DNA from: an uncultured Thermoleophilia bacterium
Lineage (GTDB): Bacteria; Actinomycetota; Thermoleophilia; UBA2241
Length of the DNA stretch: 5,502 nt
Assembly (NCBI GenBank): GCA_903912585.1
Contig: CAIWHY010000560.1
Span: 1-5,502 of the forward strand
Direction of reading: 5' to 3'
Below, in pieces: positions 1 through 5,502 of this stretch (position 1 is the first letter of the stretch; each line of letters opens with the position of its first letter). A program made the position numbers and the translations under genes. The notes under the pieces were generated by a model, which saw only the letters and a list, made by a program, of their open reading frames with translations, ran no database searches and was not told the DNA's origin.

Positions 1-1276
1 GGTCCTGCACCTGGATCCGGCCGAGGCCGAAGTCGCGGCGCAGGTCGTGCATGGCGATCGTGTCGCTGAGGTCCCGCACGGAACAGCCGAGCCTGTCGGC
101 GACGTGCTGCTTGGCCTGCGGAAGGCGCATGCCTCGGGTGATCTGCATGCGGGCCACCAGTTCTCCGGCAGTCCGCATCCCGCCCATCCCCGAGGCGAGC
201 GCGTGAGTGGAGGCCATCCCCAAGGGGTCCCCCACGCCGACCTACAACCCATCCAGCTTGAGGATGTCGACGAGCGCGCGTGAGGCGCGCGAGGTGGCGT
301 CCACGGGTGGGTACGGGCTCATCGGTACGCCGCCGACGCCCATCCCCGCGTTCATGTGCACGGGGATGGTGGCCTCGGCGGTCACCGGCTTCACGAGGGC
401 GCAGGCGCGCGCCGTGTTCCAGGCGAGCGACTTCGTGGTGTTCACGTTCACGGCCGGGCCGAAGATCGTGGCCCCGGCGGCGGTGACGGCGCGCAGCTGG
501 CCGAGCGGCCACTGGCCGGCCAGGCGCACGCCGTCGAACTCGAGCTCGCCGTGCATGCCGAGCACGAGCTCGGCCGCCTGGCCGATCTCGACGCCGATGT
601 CTGGCCAGGTCTCGCGCACCCTGCGCGCGACGCGCAGCGTGGCCAGCAGGTCGGCGTCGCCGGCGGCCCCTGCCGTATCGAAGTCGAGACCGTCGGCGCC
701 GGCGGCGACCATCGCCTCGACGACGCACCACATGTCCTTCTCGAGGTGCGTCATCGCCTCTTCCTGCGCCGCGCGTGCCTCGGCGACCTTGCCGAGTGGC
801 ATCAGCTCCGACCAGTTGGGGATCGGGCCGTCCGGCTGCGAGTAACGGCCGAGGTCGGGCATCGCCCCGTAGTTGAGCGGGACGACGGTCTGCATCTGCG
901 CGTCCTTGAGCAGTTGCGTCTGGAACGAGAGGACGGTGCGCACCGCCTTGTACGAGTAGTCGTGGTGCCAGAGCTCGATCATGTCGGCGCCGTGGTGATT
1001 CTGGTAGACGATCTGCTCGAGGACGGGCGCGCCGATGTCGGCGTTGCCGGAGCCGTCGAAGCTGAGCACCACCTCGTCGCCGTAGTCGACCGAGCTGAAC
1101 TTGGCCGGTGACGTGAAGATGTCGAGCAGGTGGGCGATCTCGTCGTCGGTGAGCGGGTCGACCTTGGCCCGTTTGGCGGCGAGCTCGGAGCCCGCGTGCA
1201 GGTCCGCCTCGATCTCCGCCCGGGTCATCTCGACGAGCGAACCGTCGCCGAGCCGTGTGGGGATGCGCTGTCCCAT
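1..1276 (-). CDS. mtbB: Dimethylamine:corrinoid methyltransferase MtbB, pyrrolysine-containing (3' end beyond window)
   Basis: MtbB moves a methyl group from dimethylamine to its cognate corrinoid protein (MtbC) in the cytoplasm, the first step of methylamine use in methanogens and some anaerobic bacteria. Seen: ATG at 1276 with GGAGGGAG (1285-1278) just upstream; residues 1-344 resemble archaeal MtbB throughout, including the N-terminal LGDG, the PLNYGAMPDLG segment (133-143), GADGLDFDTAGAAGD (193-207), ELVLGMHGELEFDG (236-249) and GMGVGGVPM (311-319). At codon 345 there is TAG. The frame continues without any stop for 80 more codons to the window edge and keeps the family pattern: VGVGDPLGM directly after the amber, then LASGMGGMRTAGELVARMQ. 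Archaeal MtbB has pyrrolysine at this point between VDGI and IGVGDPLG (recalled, not searched). About 425 residues are visible and roughly 30 C-terminal ones lie outside. Neither mtbC nor pyl genes are in the window. Alternative: a gene split by an amber mutation, which the exact position makes unlikely. Confidence 0.93.
207..235 (-). other. Possible stem-loop just downstream of the amber codon (PYLIS-like)
   Basis: In the mRNA, GUGGGGG (235-229) can pair with CCUCCAC (213-207), giving seven pairs including one G-U around a 15-nt loop. The stem starts six nucleotides after the UAG. Structures at about this place were proposed in archaeal methylamine methyltransferase genes and are not strictly required there. 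GC-rich coding sequence forms stems easily and the amino acids here are conserved, so this is only a candidate. Confidence 0.3.
242..244 (-). other. In-frame amber codon (TAG) predicted to encode pyrrolysine
   Basis: On the minus strand the codons read ...CTG GAT GGG TTG TAG GTC GGC GTG GGG GAC CCC. The protein before it ends in KLDGL and the protein after it begins VGVGDPLGM. In the MtbB family this junction is where pyrrolysine lies in the active site. The open frame and family similarity on both sides are seen directly. Incorporation of pyrrolysine is inferred, because the amber-decoding tRNA and its synthetase are not in the window. Confidence 0.87.
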
Positions 1277-1311
1277 GCTCCCTCCGTGTCTCCCGCGAAG
1301 CGCGGGTGGAT

Positions 1312-1331
1312 TTAGTTATTCACCTAACCAA
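1312..1331. promoter_or_regulatory. Candidate MarR/TetR-type operator upstream of mtbB
   Basis: On the minus strand, TTGGTTA-N6-TAACTAA forms an inverted repeat with six of seven positions matching. It is an AT-rich island in very GC-rich DNA and lies between the predicted -10 region and the mtbB start codon, 36 bases before the ATG. Its size and TTRGTTA half-sites are the kind bound by MarR or TetR family repressors, which would block transcription when no inducer is present. The regulator itself is not in the window. The repeat is seen; its function is inferred. Confidence 0.42.
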
Positions 1332-1349
1332 CGATCGGTGCCCGGACGA

Positions 1350-1375
1350 TATCTACGCGGGCGGAGGGGTGTCAA
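1350..1375 (-). promoter_or_regulatory. Possible sigma-70 type promoter for mtbB
   Basis: A perfect -35 box TTGACA lies at 1375-1370 on the minus strand. The -10 region is poor: TAGATA at 1355-1350 gives a short 14-base spacer, and GATATC at 1353-1348 gives 16. A start near 1342 would leave a leader of about 65 bases holding the operator-like repeat, a CCCGCG/CGCGGG hairpin with a 3-nt loop (1292-1306) and the ribosome site. Only the -35 match is strong. Confidence 0.38.
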
Positions 1376-1430
1376 GGAGCGACGGCGGCGGGACGGCGCC
1401 GGCGTTCGGCCGGGAGCACCCGGTGGAGTT

Positions 1431-1454
1431 GGAGTTGACCCGCTTCCGTGGACA
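1431..1454 (+). repeat. Left terminal inverted repeat of the IS3 element
   Basis: It matches the reverse complement of 2686-2709 at 21 of 24 positions. The outermost six bases GGAGTT are also repeated once directly outside the element (1425-1430), which makes the exact edge unclear. Confidence 0.8.
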
Positions 1455-1463
1455 GGTCAGCGC

Positions 1464-2351
1464 TTAGGCAGCGGCGTCCTCCTGTGTCTCTTCTGAGTGG
1501 ATCTGCTCGAACTCTATCGGGCTCTTGTAGCCGAGCGATGAGTGGCGTCGCAGCGGGTTGTAGAAGGTCTCGATGTACTCGAAGAGGGCGAGCCGTGCGG
1601 CGTCACGGCTCTTGAACGTCGTGCGCTTCACGAGCTCGGTCTTGATCGTCGCCATGAAGCTCTCGGCGGCGGCGTTGTCGTAGGCGTCGCCGCGGCTGCC
1701 CATGCTGGCCAGAAGGCCGGAGTCGCGCAGGGTGGCCCCGAAGGTCAGCGAGGCATACTGGCTGCCGCGGTCGGAGTGGTGCACGAGCCCCGCGGCCGGG
1801 CGGCGGGCGCTCACGGCCATGCCGAGCGCGTCGACGACGAGCTCGGCCCTCAGGTCGTCACGCATCGACCAGCCCACGCAGCGGCGGCTGTAGGCGTCGA
1901 TCACCACGGCGAGGAAGAGGAAGCCCTGCCCGGTCGGTACGTAGGTGATGTCGGCGACCCAGAGCTGGTCGGGCGCCGAGGCCGTGAAGTCACGCTCAAC
2001 GAGGTCGGGGGCGCCGGGCCGCTCTCGGGCTGGGGTCGTGGTGCGCACGCCGCGGCGCCGGGAGACGCCGGTGAGGCCGCTGGCGCGCATCAGGCGCGCG
2101 ACGCGCTTGCGGCCCACGCGCACGCCCTCGGCCTGGGCGAGCTCCGCGTGGATGCGCGGTGCCCCGTAGATGCCCCTCGTGGCCGCGTGGATGGCCGTGA
2201 CGCGCGCCGTGAGGGCCGCGTCCGCCTGGCGGCGCTTCGAGAGGCCACGGCCGGCCCAGGCGTAGCAACCGGCGCGGCTCACACCGAGCACGCGCGCAAG
2301 GAGGGAGACGGAGTGGTGTGCTTTCTCTGCGGCGATCAAGGCGAAGCTCAT
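1464..2351 (-). CDS. IS3-family transposase OrfB (DDE integrase domain)
   Basis: OrfB holds the catalytic core that, usually joined to OrfA by frameshifting, cuts and joins the element's ends. Seen in the 295 residues: an N-terminal IS3-type helical region with GVSRAGCYAW (23-32), a GIYGAPRIHAEL segment (60-71), and an integrase (rve) domain with D134 (WVADITY), D194 (HHSDRGSQY) and E230 (NAAAESF). Exactly 35 residues separate D194 and E230, the family spacing. The C-terminal YNPLRRHSSLGYKSP motif is also intact. The ATG at 2351-2349 overlaps the orfA stop as ATGA, and the orfB frame is open for about 21 codons further upstream, so a -1 frameshift could also make a fused OrfAB. It ends with TAA. 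No damage is visible. Confidence 0.95.
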   Translation of the reverse strand: MSFALIAAEKAHHSVSLLARVLGVSRAGCYAWAGRGLSKRRQADAALTARVTAIHAATRGIYGAPRIHAELAQAEGVRVGRKRVARLMRASGLTGVSRRRGVRTTTPARERPGAPDLVERDFTASAPDQLWVADITYVPTGQGFLFLAVVIDAYSRRCVGWSMRDDLRAELVVDALGMAVSARRPAAGLVHHSDRGSQYASLTFGATLRDSGLLASMGSRGDAYDNAAAESFMATIKTELVKRTTFKSRDAARLALFEYIETFYNPLRRHSSLGYKSPIEFEQIHSEETQEDAAA

Positions 2352-2644
2352 CTGGCCCGATCGGTCTCCCGAGCGAAGAAAGTCGCGGCCTTCTTGAGGA
2401 TCTCGCGCTCTTCCTCAAGGATGCGCACGCGGCGACGCAGGCGGCGCAGCTCCTCGCGCTCCTCGCTGGTCAGACCTTCGGCCTTGCCGCCGTCGACGTC
2501 GCTCCGAGCGACCCACGAGCGCAGCGTCTCAGTGCAGCAGCCGAGGTCAAGGGCGATCTCCTTGAGCGGCAGGCCAGAGGAACGGAAGAGGCGCACAGCT
2601 TCCCGGCGGAACTCGGGCGTATACGGTGGATGCGATCTCGGCAT
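2348..2644 (-). CDS. IS3-family transposase OrfA (HTH DNA-binding subunit)
   Basis: OrfA of IS3 elements binds the terminal repeats and regulates transposition. The preferred start is the ATG at 2644 (protein beginning MPRSHPPYTPEFRREAV), because AAGGGAG lies seven to eight bases before it; this gives 98 residues, normal for the family. An in-frame ATG at 2677 would add 11 residues but lacks this support. Residues about 8-42 form the transposase helix-turn-helix (LPLKEIALDLGCCTETLRSW), and about 55-85 form a leucine-rich, highly charged coiled coil (LRRLRRRVRILEEEREILKK) for dimerisation. A small hairpin, GGGC-CTTC-GCCC (2673-2662), lies between the right terminal repeat and the ribosome site. 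The stop TGA overlaps the start of orfB. Confidence 0.92.
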   Translation of the reverse strand: MPRSHPPYTPEFRREAVRLFRSSGLPLKEIALDLGCCTETLRSWVARSDVDGGKAEGLTSEEREELRRLRRRVRILEEEREILKKAATFFARETDRAR

Positions 2645-2685
2645 CGGGACTCCCTTGCTGAGGGCGAAGGCCCCCAATCGTCAGG

Positions 2686-2709
2686 TGTCCACAAGAGCGG
2701 GTCAACTCC
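2686..2709 (-). repeat. Right terminal inverted repeat of the IS3 element
   Basis: Read on the minus strand it starts GGAGTTGACCCGCT, identical to the left end for 14 bases, then differs at three positions and shares GTGGACA. The bases outside (GCGGCTG) do not repeat those outside the left end. Confidence 0.8.
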
Positions 2710-2977
2710 GCGGCTGCCCGACGACCACATTGGCCCCTTGTCGGCGTCCAAGGCGCTGCAGCTGCTGCGGCCGGCGGCCTGCGTGCCGGTGCACCGGGGC
2801 ACGATCAACCCGCCATGGCTGCCGCCGGCCTTCGATGCGAAATGGAGCGAGTGGCCGCACGCGTTCGCCCGCTACGCGGCGCACCTGGCGCCGCAGGTGG
2901 ACGTGCGCGTGCTGCAACCGGGCGAGACGACAGTGTTCATGCGCGCGGAAGGCGCGGGGGAGACGGCGCGGGAATGA
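2710..2977 (+). pseudogene. C-terminal remnant of an MBL-fold (metallo-beta-lactamase-like) hydrolase, cut off at the IS edge
   Basis: From 2711 the plus strand encodes about 88 residues ending with TGA at 2975. They read like the end of MBL-fold metal-dependent hydrolases: DDHIGPLSASKALQLLRP, then VPVHRGT, where family members usually have PIHWGT and the His is a late metal ligand, then PHAFARYAAHLAPQVDVRVLQPGE. The rest of the protein, including the main HxHxDH metal site, is absent. It is not found left of the IS at 1277-1430. The fragment therefore begins at the insertion boundary and cannot make a working enzyme. The family assignment is by pattern memory and is moderately sure. Confidence 0.62.
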
Positions 2978-3033
2978 GCGCGACCCGGCTGCGCGACGCC
3001 GGCGTCCAGCCGGCCGGTCGGAGAAAGCCGCGA

Positions 3034-3057
3034 GGCGGCCGGCAGATGCCGGCCGCC
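3034..3057. terminator. Perfect 10-bp hairpin between convergent genes, likely bidirectional terminator
   Basis: GGCGGCCGGC (3034-3043) pairs perfectly with GCCGGCCGCC (3048-3057) around the loop AGAT. It lies 54 bases after the aldolase stop on the minus strand and 57 bases after the hydrolase-remnant stop on the plus strand. Neither side has a clean T tract: the plus side runs into TGTCTGCTCTTT and the minus side into GGCTTTCTCC. GC-rich actinobacteria often terminate at such hairpins without a T run. It is the only strong hairpin seen in the 2978-3110 gap. Confidence 0.62.
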
Positions 3058-3110
3058 CCGCGTGTCTGCTCTTTCAGCGGCGCCCGCAGGTGCCGCGTCG
3101 TCTGCGCGTC

Positions 3111-4391
3111 CTAGTCGTCGAAGTTCCCCTTGGCGCCCTTGTCGGTGTCCAGCGACTTCGCCTTCTCGACGATCTTCTCGTCGGTCCAGTCGGCGGGGTC
3201 CTCGATGCGTCCGACCTTGGCGCCGAGGTCGTAGGACCCGGCGGCCAGGATCGCCGCAACGGCGAGCGGAGCCGTGTCCGCCGTGCCCAGGACTTCGGTG
3301 AGCATCTTGTAGACGAAGTCCTCGACCCGCTGGGCCATCCGCTCGCGGATCCCCTTGGGCTGGGCGAGGAACTTGCTCTCGAACGGGAGGTTGAGGTTCT
3401 TGTAGTCGCCCTTCTTCCAGCCCTTGTCGTCGGCGTAGGCGACCACCTCGGCCCACATCTCCTCGGTCACGCCCTGGCCCTCGACCTTGATGAAGTTGCC
3501 GTCGGCGTCGAGCTGGGCGTTACCGTAGTCGTTGACCTCGAGGCCCCACGAGATCATCTGCAGGGCGGTGGCCACGTTGGCCTTGGTCGTGTGGGTCTTG
3601 GCCGCGATCTCGCGGAGCCGGTCCGAGCTGTTGCCCGAGGTGCCGTGCTGGGCGCCGCTGACGTTGTAGGGCGTGAGGGCCTCGTGGACCTCGGTGGTCA
3701 GCGCGACCTGGATGCCCGCGTCGGACGCCTCGATGCCGTGGGTGGTCCCGTTGTTGAGCGCGATCCAGTCGGCGAAGATGTCGTGTGCGTTGAGTCCCTG
3801 GATGAGGAACAGCGCCTCGTCCGGCGTGGAGAGCCCGGTCGAGCCCTTGATCTCGCCGATCTCGGTCTCGAGGCCGGCCCACGCCGGGATCTTCGAGTTG
3901 ACGGCGAGATTGGCCAGCAGGTTCTGGTCGTTGGGCTGGTGGGACGCGTCGATGGCGATGGACGTGATGCCTGCCTCGAACATGGTGGGGACCTCGACCA
4001 GGGCCTGCTCGAGGTCCTTCTCGTTCTTCATGCCGTAGTGGTCGGCGTGGATGGCGACGGGGATGGTGATGCCCATCTCGTTGCACAGGGCGTCGACGAC
4101 GCGCGCCATGTTCCAGTAGTTCACGGCGCAGTAGGCCTTCTGCCCGCCCTCGGACTTGGCGATCTCGATGATGAGGGCGGCGTTGGCCCGCTGGGCGGCG
4201 CGCAGCGCCCCGCGGATGACGAAGCTGTTACGTCCGTTCGCCGCCATAGCGATGGCCTTGCCTTTGGCGCGCATCGCCCGGTCGACGACTTTGCCGCTGA
4301 CGATCAGCGCCTTGGAGTTCGGGAAGAGTGCCTGGATGTTGGGAGGACGGCCCACCTGGAGGGCTTGCTCGAAATCCTCTGCGTACGCCAT
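3111..4391 (-). CDS. fba: Class II (zinc-dependent) fructose-bisphosphate aldolase
   Basis: The enzyme splits fructose 1,6-bisphosphate into dihydroxyacetone phosphate and glyceraldehyde 3-phosphate, and reverses this in gluconeogenesis, in the cytoplasm. Seen in 426 residues: HADHYG (115-120) with D117 as the likely catalytic acid and H118 a zinc ligand; IAIDASH (145-151); ETEIGEIKG (175-183) with the conserved Glu; NNGTTHG (213-219) with zinc ligand H218; and AQHGTSGNS (247-255) with zinc ligand H249 and the phosphate-binding loop. It is longer than the common ~300-360-residue enzymes because of a C-terminal part after about residue 300, so it belongs to the long subgroup; a related substrate such as tagatose bisphosphate cannot be excluded. 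AAGGAG (4404-4399) lies seven bases before the ATG and supports the start. The stop is TAG, notable beside a pyrrolysine gene. The L,D-transpeptidase lies 100 bases upstream on the same strand. Confidence 0.92.
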   Translation of the reverse strand: MAYAEDFEQALQVGRPPNIQALFPNSKALIVSGKVVDRAMRAKGKAIAMAANGRNSFVIRGALRAAQRANAALIIEIAKSEGGQKAYCAVNYWNMARVVDALCNEMGITIPVAIHADHYGMKNEKDLEQALVEVPTMFEAGITSIAIDASHQPNDQNLLANLAVNSKIPAWAGLETEIGEIKGSTGLSTPDEALFLIQGLNAHDIFADWIALNNGTTHGIEASDAGIQVALTTEVHEALTPYNVSGAQHGTSGNSSDRLREIAAKTHTTKANVATALQMISWGLEVNDYGNAQLDADGNFIKVEGQGVTEEMWAEVVAYADDKGWKKGDYKNLNLPFESKFLAQPKGIRERMAQRVEDFVYKMLTEVLGTADTAPLAVAAILAAGSYDLGAKVGRIEDPADWTDEKIVEKAKSLDTDKGAKGNFDD

Positions 4392-4429
4392 GGAAGGTCT
4401 CCTTCAGCGGGGTGTGGATGCGCCGTGAG

Positions 4430-4447
4430 GGATTCTCGTCTGAATCC
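4430..4447. repeat. Perfect inverted repeat GGATTC-N6-GAATCC upstream of the aldolase gene
   Basis: Two 6-base arms with a 6-base spacer lie 39 bases before the aldolase start, in the 100-base gap 4392-4491. With no T tract after it on the minus strand it is a poor terminator for the transpeptidase; it could be an operator or a leader hairpin. A second small palindrome, TGACC-T-GGTCA (4484-4494), overlaps the transpeptidase stop codon. No convincing promoter boxes were seen in this gap. Confidence 0.3.
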
Positions 4448-4491
4448 GCGCCGGCGGCAAGCGTGGGCAGAGGAGCGGGCGCCTGACCTGG

Positions 4492-5502
4492 TCAGCTTGC
4501 GGCGGAGTTCTCCGGCTTGGGCCCGCTGAGCGGCGACCTGGTCTTTGTCGGATGCAGCGTCGAGGGGGCGACGAGCGTGCTGCCCTGCGGCCCGACGCGC
4601 ACCGCCTTGTGCAGGGCGCTGCCCTTGAGCAGCTGCTTCCAGGTGAGGAACCAGAGGGTCCAGCCGTCGCCCCACTTGCCGGCCTTGGGGCTCCCGCTGA
4701 TCGTCACCGGATCGCCGGGGACGGCCATCTTGTAGTAGGTCTCGGCGTTCGCCGGGGCAAGGTTGACGCAGCCGTGGCTGACGTTGGCGTAGCCTTGCGA
4801 GCCCACGGACCAGGGGGCGTCGTGGACGTAGTCGCCGCTCCAGGTGAAGCGCACCGACCACGGCACCTGAAGGTCGTAGCCCGGCCCCTTCATGTGGGCC
4901 GGGTTCTGCTTCTCGATCGTGAGGTACGTCCCGTTGGGCGTCTCCTTGCCGGGCCGGCCGCTGCTTATGGGCCAGTTCGCGAAGAGGTGACGCGCGCGGT
5001 AGATGCGGATGTGGTGGGTCCGCGTGTCGGCGACGGCGATCAGCGACTCGCCGATGAAGAAGCTCTGCTTGAGCGTGTGCGTGCCGTACACGCCGGGTGA
5101 GGTCTCGACGCCGTCGAGGTACCCGACGAAGCGGACCTTGGTGTTCGCCGGCCAGTACTTGCGCGTGCGGAAGGAGAGGGACGAGGAGCCGTCCCAGTAC
5201 CACGCGCCGGCCACCGGCCTGGAGGTCCACAGGTGAAGCGCGCGCTCGACGGCCGCGCGATCCTCTACCGGCCGGCTGAAGGTGAGCATGACCGGCATGC
5301 CGACCCCGTAGGTGAGGCCGTGACCCTGGAAGATCTGGGCGGTGAAGGTCGTGTGGGGAGTGAGCGTGCGGAACGTCCGCTTGGCCGTCACCAGGCGCCC
5401 GGCCGCGTCGCGCGCGGTGGCGTGGACGACGTAGCGCATCGAGGTGTTGAGCGTGTCGTGGCTGCGCCAGACGGTGGAGGAGGGGTCGAGGGTGCCGGCG
5501 AC
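4492..5502 (-). CDS. L,D-transpeptidase with Ig-like domain and YkuD catalytic domain (5' end beyond window)
   Basis: L,D-transpeptidases make 3-3 cross-links in peptidoglycan, outside the cytoplasmic membrane, and resist most penicillins. The frame is open to the window edge: 21 codons precede the first internal ATG (5439) and continue the same beta-rich domain (TVWRSHDTLNTS), so that ATG is not the real start, and the signal peptide or membrane anchor must lie outside. Of 336 visible residues, about 1-145 are Ig-like modules, as in mycobacterial LdtMt2 (TFRTLTP; GVGMPVMLTFSRPV; WYWDGSSSLSFR). The YkuD domain follows from about 150: FFIGESLIAVAD, PISSGRPGKETPNG, YVHDAPWSVG, and the signature SHGCVNL with the catalytic Cys at 4770-4768. 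A ~65-residue tail, poorly conserved in type, contains KWGDGWTLWFLTW. It ends in TGA. It may be a single gene separate from the aldolase, given the 100-base gap. Confidence 0.94.
   Translation of the reverse strand, partial: VAGTLDPSSTVWRSHDTLNTSMRYVVHATARDAAGRLVTAKRTFRTLTPHTTFTAQIFQGHGLTYGVGMPVMLTFSRPVEDRAAVERALHLWTSRPVAGAWYWDGSSSLSFRTRKYWPANTKVRFVGYLDGVETSPGVYGTHTLKQSFFIGESLIAVADTRTHHIRIYRARHLFANWPISSGRPGKETPNGTYLTIEKQNPAHMKGPGYDLQVPWSVRFTWSGDYVHDAPWSVGSQGYANVSHGCVNLAPANAETYYKMAVPGDPVTISGSPKAGKWGDGWTLWFLTWKQLLKGSALHKAVRVGPQGSTLVAPSTLHPTKTRSPLSGPKPENSAAS

Larger units (their letters stand above)
1431..2709 (-). mobile_element. IS3-family insertion sequence, apparently complete
   Basis: The element is about 1.28 kb, the usual IS3-family size, and carries the typical orfA-orfB pair on the minus strand. 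Both ends share GGAGTTGACCCGCT as an inverted repeat, then GTGGACA after three mismatches, so 21 of 24 positions match. The true tips may be a few bases further in, at TGACCC (1436-2704), since IS3-family ends usually begin TG. No target-site duplication is seen for any of these boundaries. Both genes are intact, so it could be active. Its genes point toward mtbB, whose start is 188 bases beyond the end of orfB. Confidence 0.93.

Noticed and set aside
242..244. Amber as an ordinary end of a 344-residue protein, or as a pseudogene mutation or sequencing error
   Set aside because: Strong family similarity continues in the same frame for at least 80 codons after it, with no frameshift or other damage, and the codon falls on the known pyrrolysine position of MtbB.
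356..1111. A 251-codon plus-strand open frame opposite mtbB
   Set aside because: No family motifs and composition typical of an antisense shadow; mtbB on the minus strand explains the region fully.
2662..2673. GGGC-GAAG-GCCC hairpin before orfA as a stand-alone terminator
   Set aside because: The stem is short and lacks a T tract. It may damp transcription entering the IS from outside, but the sequence does not show this, so it is mentioned only within the orfA entry.
1542..4529. A 995-codon open frame on the plus strand across the IS and the aldolase
   Set aside because: Its translation is low-complexity Ala/Arg/Gly/Val-rich sequence, antisense to orfB, orfA and the aldolase, all of which have clear family motifs. 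It is a GC-bias shadow frame.
4304..5230. A 308-codon minus-strand frame rich in Arg, His and Pro
   Set aside because: It overlaps the L,D-transpeptidase in another frame, which has an intact SHGCVNL catalytic motif, so this one is spurious.
1..5502. CRISPR arrays, tRNA or rRNA genes, pylT
   Set aside because: No regularly spaced repeats, cloverleaf-like sequence or rRNA-like sequence was recognised by eye.

Overview
The window comes from a GC-rich bacterium, probably an actinobacterium. The clues are strong GC bias at third codon positions, purine-rich Shine-Dalgarno sites and a YkuD-type L,D-transpeptidase carrying Ig-like domains. This placement is inferred from style, not from a marker gene.

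The main result is at the left end (1-1276, minus strand): a dimethylamine:corrinoid methyltransferase (MtbB) whose reading frame is interrupted by one in-frame amber codon (TAG, 244-242). The amber sits exactly where MtbB proteins carry pyrrolysine. The 344 residues before it align with the MtbB N-terminal part from the true start. The same frame stays open for at least 80 codons after it, to the window edge, and keeps reading as MtbB, starting VGVGDPLGM. A naive gene caller would report a complete 344-residue protein. The better reading is one gene of roughly 455 residues using UAG as the 22nd amino acid, so the genome should also encode pylT, pylS and pylBCD. Upstream are a strong ribosome site, a possible promoter with a perfect TTGACA, and a 20-bp inverted repeat of MarR/TetR operator type.

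From 1431 to 2709 lies a complete IS3-family insertion sequence with 24-bp imperfect terminal repeats, orfA and orfB overlapping by ATGA, and an intact DD(35)E catalytic triad. It has no visible target-site duplication. Immediately to its right (2710-2977, plus strand) is the last ~88 codons of a metallo-beta-lactamase-fold hydrolase whose front part is not on the other side of the element, which points to a deletion or rearrangement.

The right part is ordinary cell housekeeping on the minus strand: a class II fructose-bisphosphate aldolase (3111-4391) and, upstream of it, an L,D-transpeptidase that runs off the window (4492-5502). A 10-bp perfect hairpin at 3034-3057 lies between the convergent hydrolase remnant and aldolase. 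The aldolase ends in TAG, so under pyrrolysine decoding it could be extended by 57 codons.

No stretch over 300 bases lacks a gene. The three gaps (1277-1430, 2978-3110, 4392-4491) hold the regulatory elements listed.
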